Shown here piece by piece: positions 15,843 to 28,446 of a stretch of 52,555 nt of DNA (the stretch's first letter is position 1; the number at the start of each line of letters is the position of its first letter). The stretch is from Caulobacter sp. 17J65-9 (GTDB taxonomy: Bacteria > Pseudomonadota > Alphaproteobacteria > Caulobacterales > Caulobacteraceae). The stretch spans positions 1-52,555 of the forward strand of contig NZ_JAAIVC010000010.1 of the NCBI RefSeq assembly GCF_010975005.1, given 5' to 3'. The position numbers were made by a program, and so were the translations under genes. Under the pieces are notes generated by a model. The model did no database searches. It had not been told where the DNA came from and was given only the letters and a program-made list of their open reading frames with translations.

Positions 15843-17516
15843 ATGGGCCGCTACGTCTTCAAGCTGCCCGACGTGGGCGAAGGCACCGCCGAGGCCGAGA
15901 TCGTCGGCTGGCACGTCAAGGTCGGCGACAAGGTCTCGGAAGACCAGCCGCTGGTCGACGTCATGACCGACAAGGCGACGGTGGAGATCACCTCGCCGGT
16001 CGACGGCGTGGTCACGTCCATCACGGGTAACCCCGGCGACATGGCCGCCGTGGGCTCGACCCTGGTGATCATCGAGGTCGAGGGCGCGGGCAACGCCGCC
16101 GCCGTCGCCGAGGCCGCTCCGGCCCCGAAGGTCGCCGCTGCGCCGGCTCCGGTCGCGCACGAAGAACTGCCGCACGTCGAGGCCGCCTCGGAAGCCGTCA
16201 CGCCCCAGCCCGACATGCAGGGCGAGGGCAACTACGTCTTCAAGCTGCCGGACGTGGGCGAAGGCACCGCCGAGGCCGAGATCGTCGCCTGGCACGTGAA
16301 GCCCGGCGACCACGTCGAGGAAGACCAGCCGCTGGCCGACGTGATGACCGACAAGGCGACCGTCGAGCTGACCTCGCCGGTGGCCGGCCGTGTCGTCGCC
16401 ACCCACGGCAATGTCGGCGAGATGGCCGCCGTCGGCTCCGGCATCGTGGTGCTGGAAGTGGAAGGCGCCGGCAACGTCGCCCGGACCGCCGCGCCGAAGC
16501 CGGCCGCCGCCGCTCCGGCCGCGCCCAAGGCTGAAGCGAAGCCCGCTCCCAAGGCGGAAGCCAAGCCGGCCGCCGCGCCGGCCCCGAAGGCCGCCGCCGC
16601 CGAAGCCTTCTCGACCCGCGTGGCGGGCGAGCGTCCGCTGGCTTCGCCCGCGGTGCGCAAGCGCGCCCGTGATCTCGGGATCGAGCTGCAGTTCGTGCCG
16701 GGCTCCGGCCCGGCCGGCCGCATCGAGCACGCCGACCTGGACGCCTACGTCGCCTCGGGCGGCCGCAAGGCTGGCGCGATCGGCTCCGGCCACGGCGCGC
16801 CGCGTTACGCCGAGCGCACCGGCGTCGAGGACATCAAGGTCATCGGCCTGCGCCGCAAGATCGCGGAGAAGATGCAGGAAGCGAAGCGTCGCATCCCGCA
16901 CTTCATGTACGCCGAGGAGATCGACGTCACGGAACTGGAGGCGCTGCGCGTCTACATGAACGCGACCAAGCAGAAGGATCAGCCCAAGCTGAGCTTCCTG
17001 CCGTTCTTCGCCCGCGCCCTGGTCAAGGTCCTGCCGCAGCACCCGCAGATCAACGCCCGCTACGACGACGACGCCGGCGTGCTGCACCGCTTCGACGGCG
17101 TGCACCTCGGCATCGCCACCCAGACCCCGAACGGCCTGATGGTGCCGGTGGTCCGCCACGCCGAGGCGCTGGACGTCTGGGCCACGGCTGTCGAGATCGC
17201 CCGCGTCGCCAACGCGGCCAAGGAAGGCAAGGCGGCCCGCGAGGAGCTGTCCGGCTCGACCATCACCATCACCAGCCTGGGCACCCTGGGCGGCATCGTC
17301 CACACCCCGGTGATCAACCACCCGGAAGTGGCCATCGTCGGTCCCAACAAGATCGTCGAGCGCCCGGTGGTGAAGAACGGCCAAGTCGTCGTCCGCAAGA
17401 TGATGAACCTGTCCTCCAGCTTCGATCACCGCATCGTCGACGGCTACGACGCCGCCGAGTTCGTCCAGAAGATCAAGGGCCTGCTGGAACACCCGGCGGC
17501 GCTGTTCGTGGACTGA
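15843..17516 (+). CDS. bkdB: Branched-chain 2-oxoacid dehydrogenase E2, dihydrolipoyl acyltransferase with two lipoyl domains
   Basis: 557 aa. Two lipoyl domains (about 2-80 and 129-207) each contain MTDKATVE with lipoyl lysines Lys44 and Lys171. The duplicated segments share GEGTAEAEIV. Ala/Pro/Lys-rich linkers follow (83-128 and 212-255). The E1/E3 binding domain (about 266-304) has ASPAVRKRARDLGIEL. The catalytic acyltransferase domain (about 325-556) ends with SFDHRIVDGYDAAEF, with His529 and Asp533. Most bkd E2 proteins have one lipoyl domain, so the second looks like an internal duplication, as in some PDH E2 proteins. It forms the cubic or dodecahedral core of the complex. It starts 3 nt after E1 beta. 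Confidence 0.95.
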   Translation: MGRYVFKLPDVGEGTAEAEIVGWHVKVGDKVSEDQPLVDVMTDKATVEITSPVDGVVTSITGNPGDMAAVGSTLVIIEVEGAGNAAAVAEAAPAPKVAAAPAPVAHEELPHVEAASEAVTPQPDMQGEGNYVFKLPDVGEGTAEAEIVAWHVKPGDHVEEDQPLADVMTDKATVELTSPVAGRVVATHGNVGEMAAVGSGIVVLEVEGAGNVARTAAPKPAAAAPAAPKAEAKPAPKAEAKPAAAPAPKAAAAEAFSTRVAGERPLASPAVRKRARDLGIELQFVPGSGPAGRIEHADLDAYVASGGRKAGAIGSGHGAPRYAERTGVEDIKVIGLRRKIAEKMQEAKRRIPHFMYAEEIDVTELEALRVYMNATKQKDQPKLSFLPFFARALVKVLPQHPQINARYDDDAGVLHRFDGVHLGIATQTPNGLMVPVVRHAEALDVWATAVEIARVANAAKEGKAAREELSGSTITITSLGTLGGIVHTPVINHPEVAIVGPNKIVERPVVKNGQVVVRKMMNLSSSFDHRIVDGYDAAEFVQKIKGLLEHPAALFVD

Positions 17517-17525
17517 TCCCCCCTT

Positions 17526-17628
17526 CCGCTCATCCCCGCGGAAGCGGGGACCCAGGCTTTTGGCAGCCTGGGTGAGCGGGGCGGACTTCTGAAAACACCT
17601 GGGTCCCCGCGTCCGCGGGGATGAGCGG
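17526..17628. repeat. Fold-back repeat, 31-bp inverted arms (family A)
   Basis: Arms at 17526-17556 and 17598-17628 are inverted copies with 30 of 31 bases matching. Each arm is itself a hairpin (CCCCGC-N4-GCGGGG). An inner dyad ACCCAGGC/GCCTGGGT (17550-17574 region) offers an alternative fold. It lies between the E2 and E3 genes and ends 9 bp before the E3 ATG. It looks like a REP or miniature fold-back element. Confidence 0.85.
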
Positions 17629-17637
17629 ATTTTTGCA

Positions 17638-19041
<1,404 letters not shown>

Positions 19042-19045
19042 CGAT

Positions 19046-19234
19046 CTTCTCCTCCCCTGCGAAGCGGGGGAGGGGGACCACCCGTAGGGTGGTGGTGGGG
19101 GCGAGCCGACGTACGTCGGCGGCCCCGTCCTGTCGATTCGCGTTGATCCGACCGGAGCGCGCGCCGCTCGCCCCCTCCACCATGCTTCGCATGGTCCCCC
19201 TCCCCCGTTTCGCTGCGCTTCACAGGGGAGGAGA
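19046..19234. repeat. Long imperfect fold-back repeat, about 190 bp (family B)
   Basis: The left arm (about 19046-19106) carries CTCCTCCCCTGCGAAGCG, GGGGAGGGGGACCA and TGGTGGTGGGGGCGAGC. These blocks recur inverted in the right arm (about 19166-19234). The centre contains a perfect 16-bp palindrome (19105-19120) that overlaps the end of the left arm. An ORF spans part of it, but the base composition reflects the repeat, not coding. It sits between the lpdA stop codon and the promoter of the DUF3309 gene. Confidence 0.8.
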
Positions 19235-19238
19235 GCTC

Positions 19239-19263
19239 GGAACCCGAGTTCCAACCGACCGTT
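19239..19263 (+). promoter_or_regulatory. EcfG/SigT-type general stress promoter
   Basis: GGAAC at 19239-19243, 16 bases, CGTT at 19260-19263: an exact match to the EcfG consensus and spacing. It points at the DUF3309 micro-protein gene, whose ATG is 56 bases further on. Confidence 0.7.
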
Positions 19264-19319
19264 CCGCTTACTGAGCCCGCCCCGGCTTGTCCGCCGGAGA
19301 GCGGAGCCGGAGGAAGCGT

Positions 19320-19478
19320 ATGTCGCTCGGTTTCATTCTGCTCATCGTATTGATCATCGTGTTGATCGGCGCCCTGCCGCGCTGGGGCTACAGCCGCGAG
19401 TGGGGCTACATGCCCAGCGGCGGCATCGGCCTGGTGCTGCTGATCGTGCTGATCCTGATCCTGCTCGGCCGGCTCTGA
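19320..19478 (+). CDS. DUF3309 family membrane micro-protein
   Basis: 52 aa from ATG 19320, with a good ribosome binding site (GGAGGAAG). Two hydrophobic segments, FILLIVLIIVLIGALP and IGLVLLIVLILILLGRL, flank the conserved centre PRWGYSREWGYMPSGG that defines DUF3309. Family members are small inner-membrane proteins of unknown function, often induced by stress. Here an EcfG-type promoter directly upstream supports that. The stop codon is 4 bp from the stop of the convergent metallophosphoesterase gene. Confidence 0.85.
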   Translation: MSLGFILLIVLIIVLIGALPRWGYSREWGYMPSGGIGLVLLIVLILILLGRL

Positions 19479-19482
19479 CGCC

Positions 19483-20214
19483 TCACAGCTCCAGCAGCGC
19501 GTACGGCCGGCCGCACTCGGCCTGCACCACGAACCTGGCGACGTTGTAGACCGGCACGCCCTTGGGCGTGCGGCCGAAGTAGGTCCCGCGGTGGGCGTGG
19601 CCGTGGACGGCGCAGCGGATCTCGTCGAACCGGTCGATCGGCTCGGCCAGGCGCGAGCAGCCCAGGAACGGGAAGATCTCCACCGGCTCGCCGACCAGGG
19701 TCTCGGGGATGGGCGAATAGTGCATCACCGCCATGGCCCGCTCGACGCGCAGGGTGCGGATGGCGGTCTCCAGCTTGAGCGCCTCGTTGACGCTCTCCTG
19801 CACGAAGGCGCTCATCGCCGGCTCGCCGAAGGCCGAGAGCATGAAACGGCCGTAGCCGCCGACAAAGCCCTTCACCCCGGCGAAGCCGACGCCGTGGATC
19901 TCCACCGCCTCGCCGTCCAGCACGTGCACGCCGACCGAGTGCAGGATGCGGCGCACCTCGTCGGGCTGGCGGGCCTCGTAGTCGTGGTTGCCGAGCACGG
20001 CGACCACCGGAATGGTGCAGGCCTTCAGGTCGTCGGCCAGGATCTCGACCTCGACCGTGCGGCCGAAGTTGGTCAGGTCGCCGCACAGCACCAGCACGTG
20101 GGCGCGCTGATTGATCTCGGTGAACAGGTCCCGGTAGGGCTGCTGGTGGTCCTCCCCCACGTGCAGGTCGCCGATGGCGGCGACCACGACGGTCCCGTCA
20201 GGCGATGGGTTCAT
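19483..20214 (-). CDS. Calcineurin-like metallophosphoesterase
   Basis: 243 aa with all metal-ligand motifs of the family in order: GDLHVG, CGDLTNFG, GNHDYE, the histidine in VMHYSPIP, and GHAHRG. It should be a cytosolic dinuclear-metal hydrolase. The substrate (nucleotide, phosphoprotein or polyphosphate) cannot be told. Its ATG lies 17 bases inside the upstream nucleotidyltransferase-like gene, so the two are translated as a pair. A domain of this kind beside a nucleotidyltransferase suggests making and removing the same phosphate or nucleotide modification (inference). Confidence 0.9.
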   Translation of the reverse strand: MNPSPDGTVVVAAIGDLHVGEDHQQPYRDLFTEINQRAHVLVLCGDLTNFGRTVEVEILADDLKACTIPVVAVLGNHDYEARQPDEVRRILHSVGVHVLDGEAVEIHGVGFAGVKGFVGGYGRFMLSAFGEPAMSAFVQESVNEALKLETAIRTLRVERAMAVMHYSPIPETLVGEPVEIFPFLGCSRLAEPIDRFDEIRCAVHGHAHRGTYFGRTPKGVPVYNVARFVVQAECGRPYALLEL

Positions 20215-20983
20215 GACGCTCCTCCAGGCCCTTGCCGACCACGTCGGCGAAGCCGAACTCGGTGATGTCGATGACGTAGTCGCGGGGCGAGAACAGGCGG
20301 CCGCGGCAGACCTTCACGTTGGCCGGCGGCAGGTGCAGCTGGGCCTGGAGCCGCCCGATCAGCTCCTCCATCAGCCATTTGGGCACTGACGACCGCTCGG
20401 TCGGATAGGCGAAGCGGAAGTTCAGGAGGTGGACCAGCAGCACCTCCCAGTAGGGTTCCAGGTAGGCCAGCAGCCGCTCCCAGTCGATCTCGTCGTGCTT
20501 CTTGAGGATCACGTGGGCGATGTCGGCGCCGTCGTAGCGATAGCGGTCCTGGATGAAGACCTTCGACCAGATCAGCTCGGTCGGCGGGGTGATCCTCACG
20601 TCCGTACCGTAGACGCAGATGGTGTGGGTGCCCCGAAACCAGTCGTCGTTCACCGGCACCGTCGCGTTCGACATGTTGTAGATCACGTCGAAGAAGTGGT
20701 CGTCCTGCCAGACCTTGGCGATCCAGCGCTCGTCCTCGACCTCGGTGCGGTAGCCGCGCTCCTGGAAGTACGAGAGGATCTTCGGGTAGTCGCCGGCCTT
20801 GCAGAACACGTCCAGGTCCTTGGTCGGCCGCACGATCCCGGTGTAGGCGCTGACCGCATAGGTGCCCGACAGCAGGAACGGGATGCCGGATTCGACCAGC
20901 AGCCTCAGGCTCTCGGTGTAGAAGGCCTCGACCTCGGGATGGGGTTCGAGCTCGTTGGGCGTGTGGGCCGCGGTGTCTGGCAT
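20198..20983 (-). CDS. Nucleotidyltransferase-like protein
   Basis: 261 aa starting at ATG 20983. The frame continues upstream to 21115, but those residues are low-complexity and lie across the divergent promoter. Residues about 30-60 hold a minimal nucleotidyltransferase signature, LLSGTYAVSAYTG followed by RPTKDLDVFC, with the DLD carboxylates. Later blocks are RWIAKVWQDDHFFDVIYNMSN and ITPPTELIWSKVFIQDR, as in uncharacterised nucleotidyltransferases related to MNT/AbiEii-type folds. The C-terminal half is helical. It overlaps the metallophosphoesterase gene by 17 nt. The adjacent phosphoesterase is not a known antitoxin, so I do not call this a toxin-antitoxin pair. Confidence 0.75.
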   Translation of the reverse strand: MPDTAAHTPNELEPHPEVEAFYTESLRLLVESGIPFLLSGTYAVSAYTGIVRPTKDLDVFCKAGDYPKILSYFQERGYRTEVEDERWIAKVWQDDHFFDVIYNMSNATVPVNDDWFRGTHTICVYGTDVRITPPTELIWSKVFIQDRYRYDGADIAHVILKKHDEIDWERLLAYLEPYWEVLLVHLLNFRFAYPTERSSVPKWLMEELIGRLQAQLHLPPANVKVCRGRLFSPRDYVIDITEFGFADVVGKGLEERHEPIA

Positions 20984-21095
20984 CAGCCGGAAACAGCGTC
21001 GCGCGGACCCGGTTCCGCTCGGAGAACGGCGCTTCCCAAAAGCGTCGCCTTGAGTCCCTATGCGAGCGAACGATCCGGCCCGGGGGAACGGCGCG

Positions 21096-22850
21096 ATGGA
21101 CACGGGGACTGACAAGGCGGGCTGGTCGGGCGCCGGATGGGCGCGCCTGGCGATCGGCCTGATCCAGGGCGTGGTGCTTTACGGCCTGCACCAGGCCATG
21201 CAGGCCAAGGCCTGGCCGGCGACCGAGCCGGCCCTGTTCGAGGCGCTGGTCTGCGCCTGGGCCTTCACGCCGATCGTGCTGCTGGGCGGACTGGGCGACA
21301 TGCGCCGGGTGACGCTGGCGGTCTGGGCGGTGGTCGCGACCGCGCTGTCAGTGGTCATGGCCATGCACTACGTGCTGCGCGAGGGGACCGGGACGGGCGT
21401 CCAGTACCCGCACGGCGGGGCTGGCCTGTTCGCCGCCGCGGTGATCTTCATCGGCCACCATCTGGTCCAGGGCGCGGACACCGCGCGCCGGCCGATCGCG
21501 CCCTATCCGGTCTATTTCGACGCCGCCTGGAAGCACGGGGTGCAGCTGGCCCTGGCGGGGGCCTTCACCGGCGTGTTCTGGCTGGTGCTGCTGCTGGGCG
21601 CGGCCCTGTTCAAGCTGATCGGCCTCGACTTCCTTGAAAAGCTGATCCGCGAGGAGTGGTTCGCCGTGCCGGGCACGACGGTGGCTTTCGCCGCGGCCGT
21701 GCATCTGACCGACGTGAAGGCCGGGGTGATCCGCGGGGTGCGCACCGTGGCGCTGACCCTGCTCTCCTGGCTGATGCCTTTGATGGGGCTGATCGCGGTC
21801 GGCTTCTTGGCCGCCCTGCCGTTCACCGGCCTGAAGCTGCTGTGGGCCACCGGCCACGCCGCCGCCTTGGTGCTGGCCGCCGCAGCGGTGCTGATCATCC
21901 TGCTCAACGCCGCCTACCAGGACGGCGAGGACGCGAAGACGCCGACGGTGCTGAAGTGGGCCGGGCGGGTCACCGCGCTCGCCGTCGCCCCGCTGGTAGC
22001 CATCGCCGCCTACGGCGTGTGGCTGCGCGTCGGCCAGTACGGCCTGACCCCCGAACGGGTGATCGCCTCCGCCTGCGCTCTGGTCGGGGCCTGCTACGCC
22101 GTGGGCTACGCCATCGCCGCGCTGAAGCCGGGCGCCTGGCTGAAGCCGCTGGAGGCCACCAACGTCGCCACCGCCTTCGTGGCGATCGGCGTGCTGATCG
22201 CCCTGTTCACCCCGCTGGCCGATCCGGCGCGCATCGCGGTGGCCGACCAGGTGCGCCGCCTGGAGGCCGGGAAGATCGCGCCCGACAAGTTCGACTTCGG
22301 CTTCCTGCGCTTCGACGGCGCCAAGTGGGGTCGCGCCGAGCTGGAGCGTCTGAAGGCCCACGCCACCGGGCCGAATGCCAAGGTCATCTCCGAAAAGGCG
22401 GCCGAGGCGCTGAAGCTGGAATACCGCTACCAGCGCGACGAGCAGCGTCCGCGGTTCGACGCCGCCCGGATCACCGTCTGGCCGAAGGGCCGGACCCTGC
22501 CGGAGAGCTTCGTGAAGCAGGCCTGGGACGCCGGCGACGGCTGGTCGCCCTGCATCCAGGGCGGCGACCGGAGCTGCGACGCCTTCTTCGCCGACCTCGA
22601 CGCCGACGGGACCGAGGAGGTCCTGCTCAGCCCCGGCTACCAGCTGAACGTCTATCGCCTGACCGACGGCCGCTGGAAAAAGGCCGGCGACCTGAACGCC
22701 GGCGGCTGCTCGGGCGTGCTCGAGGCCCTGAAGGCCGGCCAGTTCAAGGCGACCGAGCCGAAATGGAAGGACCTGGAGGTCAACGGCCAGCACCTGCGCC
22801 TGCAGGCCGACGGCTGCGAGCCGATGCCGGAGGTGAAGACGGCGAAGTGA
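21096..22850 (+). CDS. DUF4153 domain membrane protein
   Basis: 584 aa from ATG 21096, chosen for its GGGGGAA ribosome binding site (ATG 21060 would add 12 residues). About ten hydrophobic segments fill residues 10-390 (for example FTGVFWLVLLLGAALFKLIGL and TVALTLLSWLMPLMGLIAVGF), as expected for DUF4153. The C-terminal 190 residues are soluble, with RLEAGKIAPDKFDFGFLRFDG and a Cys-containing DGWSPCIQGGDRSCDAFF/DLDADGTEEVLL segment that resembles an EF-hand or FG-GAP-like acidic loop. It is probably an inner-membrane protein with an extracytoplasmic C-terminus. The function is unknown. Confidence 0.85.
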   Translation: MDTGTDKAGWSGAGWARLAIGLIQGVVLYGLHQAMQAKAWPATEPALFEALVCAWAFTPIVLLGGLGDMRRVTLAVWAVVATALSVVMAMHYVLREGTGTGVQYPHGGAGLFAAAVIFIGHHLVQGADTARRPIAPYPVYFDAAWKHGVQLALAGAFTGVFWLVLLLGAALFKLIGLDFLEKLIREEWFAVPGTTVAFAAAVHLTDVKAGVIRGVRTVALTLLSWLMPLMGLIAVGFLAALPFTGLKLLWATGHAAALVLAAAAVLIILLNAAYQDGEDAKTPTVLKWAGRVTALAVAPLVAIAAYGVWLRVGQYGLTPERVIASACALVGACYAVGYAIAALKPGAWLKPLEATNVATAFVAIGVLIALFTPLADPARIAVADQVRRLEAGKIAPDKFDFGFLRFDGAKWGRAELERLKAHATGPNAKVISEKAAEALKLEYRYQRDEQRPRFDAARITVWPKGRTLPESFVKQAWDAGDGWSPCIQGGDRSCDAFFADLDADGTEEVLLSPGYQLNVYRLTDGRWKKAGDLNAGGCSGVLEALKAGQFKATEPKWKDLEVNGQHLRLQADGCEPMPEVKTAK

Positions 22851-22872
22851 GAGCGGGCCGCCGCCCTGGCCG

Positions 22873-23241
22873 TCACTCCGGGGCGTGGCAGACGAACTCC
22901 ACCAGCCGCCCGTCGGGGTCGCGCAGGAAGCTGGCGTAATAGTGGGCGTGCACCTGGGGCATCAGGGCGGCGGGGCGGTCGAGCTTCCCGCCGGGCGCGT
23001 CACGCCCCGCCTCGAAGCAGGCGCCCACCAGGGCCCGGGTCGGAGCGGCGAAGGCGTAATGCGCCTTCTCGGCCGTGGCCGCGCCGTGGACCAGGAAGAA
23101 GTCGAGGCCGTGGTCGTCGCCGAACCCCTTCTTGATCTCCTCGTCCACCTTCAGGCTGTAGCCCAGCGGCGCGAGCACCCGGGCGTAAAAGGCGGTCGCG
23201 AGATCGAGCTGTTGGGTGCGCAATTCAAGATGGTCGAGCAT
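22873..23241 (-). CDS. VOC (glyoxalase/dioxygenase-fold) protein
   Basis: 122 aa, one VOC module pair: LDHLELRTQQLDLATAFYARVLAPLGY at the start and HAHYYASFLRDPDGRLVEFVCH at the end, with the conserved DPDG turn and the C-terminal metal-ligand-like Glu. Such proteins bind a divalent metal and act as lyases, dioxygenases or resistance proteins. No specific substrate can be assigned. It is transcribed divergently from the Lrp-type regulator gene (119 bp between starts), a common arrangement for regulator and target. Confidence 0.85.
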   Translation of the reverse strand: MLDHLELRTQQLDLATAFYARVLAPLGYSLKVDEEIKKGFGDDHGLDFFLVHGAATAEKAHYAFAAPTRALVGACFEAGRDAPGGKLDRPAALMPQVHAHYYASFLRDPDGRLVEFVCHAPE

Positions 23242-23360
23242 GACCGCGTTCCACGCTGGCTGTCGGGAGGAAGCGGCACCATATCGGCGCCGTCGTGCGG
23301 AAGGGGCGCAAACTCAGGCCCGTGCTTGCGCGAAATCGTCATGGAGGCGAGGGGGAGCCG

Positions 23361-23816
23361 ATGATCGACAGCTTCGACGCGCGCCTGCTGGCTGCGCTGC
23401 AGGCGGACAACCAGCAGACCGGGGCCGAGCTGGCGGACCAGGTGGGGCTCTCGTCGGCCGCCTGCCTGCGCCGCGCCCAGCGGTTGCGGGAGCAGGGGGT
23501 GATCACCGCCGACGTGGCGTTGGTCGCGCCGGAGAAGGTCGGACGCGGCCTGACCATGATCGTGCTGGTGGAGCTGGAGCGCGAGCAGGCGGAGCGGGTC
23601 GAGGCCTTCAAGGCCGCGATGGCCGCCGCGCCCGAGGTCATGCAGTGCTGGTACGTGACCGGGCGGGCCGACTTCGTCCTGACCCTGACCGTGCGCGACA
23701 TGGCCGACTATCAGGCGTTCACGGCGAGGTTCTTCGACGATCCCAACATCCGGGGTTTTGAGACCCTGGTCGCCATGGACCGCGTCAAGTTCGGCGGCGC
23801 CGTGCCGGTCGGCTAG
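23361..23816 (+). CDS. Lrp/AsnC family transcriptional regulator
   Basis: 151 aa from ATG 23361, preceded by GGGGGAG. The N-terminal helix-turn-helix is FDARLLAALQADNQQTGAELADQVGLSSAACLRRAQRLREQGVI. The C-terminal RAM domain includes VMQCWYVTGRADFVLTLTVRDMADYQAF and the final NIRGFETLVAMDRVK. These regulators sense amino acids or related compounds as dimers and octamers. Candidate targets are the divergent VOC gene and, more speculatively, the bkd or 5-oxoproline genes nearby, since amino-acid catabolism is a typical Lrp target. Confidence 0.92.
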   Translation: MIDSFDARLLAALQADNQQTGAELADQVGLSSAACLRRAQRLREQGVITADVALVAPEKVGRGLTMIVLVELEREQAERVEAFKAAMAAAPEVMQCWYVTGRADFVLTLTVRDMADYQAFTARFFDDPNIRGFETLVAMDRVKFGGAVPVG

Positions 23817-23822
23817 CCCCGC

Positions 23823-24629
23823 TCAGCCTTCCGCCGCGAACGCCAGGTGGTGCAGCACTACCGCGCTGGTCGCCGCCACGTTCAGCGAGTCGAACCCGCC
23901 GGCCATGGGAATGCGCACCGAGCGCGTGCGGGCCAGCACCTCGGCCGGCAGGCCGGGGCCTTCCGTGCCGAACAGGGCCGCGACCTTGGCCGGCCGGCGC
24001 AACTGCGACAGCACGGTCTCGCCCGACGGGCTGAGCGCGATGGTCTCGAAGCCGTGGGCGGCGAGCAGGGCGACTGGATCGACGCCGGGCGCAAGCCGGG
24101 TCCACGGGACCAGCAGGGTGGCGCCGACCGAAACCCGGATCGCCTTGCGGTACAGCGGATCGCAGCTGGTCGCGTCCAGCAGCACCGCATCGGCGCCGAA
24201 GGCGGCGGCGTTGCGGAACACGCCCCCGACATTGTCGTGGTTGGCCAGGCCGCACAGCACCACCACCGTCGCCCGCGCGGGCAGACCGGCCAGCAGGTCG
24301 TCCGGCGAGGGCGGGGGCGCCCGTTCGCCCACCGCCAGGATGCCGCGGTGCAGGTGGAAGCCGGCGACGGCGTCCAGCACCGGCTGGGCGGCGACATAGA
24401 CCGGGACCTCGTCGGGCAGCTCGGCCAGCAAGGGCTCCAGCCTGGCGCGGCGCTTCTCGGCGATCAGCACCGAGGCCGGCCGGTGCGTAGACAGCCGGAT
24501 CAGCTTTTCCAGCACCACCTCGCCTTCGGCCATGAAGCCGTCGCGGCCCGCCAGGTCGCGCTCGCGCACCTCGCGGTACGGAACTGCGCGCGCATCGTCG
24601 GGGTCGGTGAGGGGGACGTAGGTGGGCAA
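23823..24629 (-). CDS. SpoU/TrmH family RNA 2'-O-methyltransferase
   Basis: 268 aa. All three SpoU motifs are present near the C-terminus: [16 protein letters not shown] (motif 1), [10 protein letters not shown] (motif 2) and [21 protein letters not shown] (motif 3). These form the trefoil knot that binds SAM. An N-terminal substrate-binding domain (residues 1-105) is present, as in rRNA or tRNA guanosine methyltransferases. The start is TTG 24629, with GCGAGG upstream. An in-frame TAG lies a few codons further up and no ATG or GTG is suitable. The exact RNA target is not determined. Its stop is 7 bp from the Lrp gene stop. Confidence 0.9.
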   Translation of the reverse strand: MPTYVPLTDPDDARAVPYREVRERDLAGRDGFMAEGEVVLEKLIRLSTHRPASVLIAEKRRARLEPLLAELPDEVPVYVAAQPVLDAVAGFHLHRGILAVGERAPPPSPDDLLAGLPARATVVVLCGLANHDNVGGVFRNAAAFGADAVLLDATSCDPLYRKAIRVSVGATLLVPWTRLAPGVDPVALLAAHGFETIALSPSGETVLSQLRRPAKVAALFGTEGPGLPAEVLARTRSVRIPMAGGFDSLNVAATSAVVLHHLAFAAEG

Positions 24630-24747
24630 GCGGGCCTCGCGGATCGGCGACCGCTACGTTTCCGGCCGCTTCGGCGCAAGCCCGGTTGTCCTGCGGCCCG
24701 TCGCAGGGTTTGATCCGCGCCCTTCGTCGCAGCCGGGAGTGAAGTCG

Positions 24748-28326
<3,579 letters not shown>

Positions 28327-28329
<3 letters not shown>

Positions 28330-28441
28330 ACCCTCTCCCCCGCGCTTGCGGGGGGGAGGGCAGGGTGAGGGGGACCTTTCCGCCGCACGACGGCTGACGT
28401 CGAGTTTCCTGCCCTCTCCCGCCCAGGCGGGAGAGGGTTCA
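28327..28441. repeat. Fold-back repeat at the 3' end of the oxoprolinase gene (family C)
   Basis: The arm TGAACCCTCTCCC...GGAGGGCAGG at 28327-28364 recurs inverted at 28408-28441. Each arm is itself palindromic (CCTCTCCC/GGGAGAGG type). It fills the space between two convergent genes and could also act as a bidirectional terminator. The oxoprolinase stop codon lies in the arm. Confidence 0.82.
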
Positions 28442-28446
28442 TCTCG

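Noticed and set aside
19089-19274. Short plus-strand ORF between lpdA and the DUF3309 gene
   Set aside because: It lies in the fold-back repeat and the EcfG-type promoter, with no ribosome binding site.
19483-20983. Toxin-antitoxin system of the nucleotidyltransferase type
   Set aside because: The partner is a full-length metallophosphoesterase, not a HEPN or AbiEi-type antitoxin, and the proteins are larger than typical pairs.
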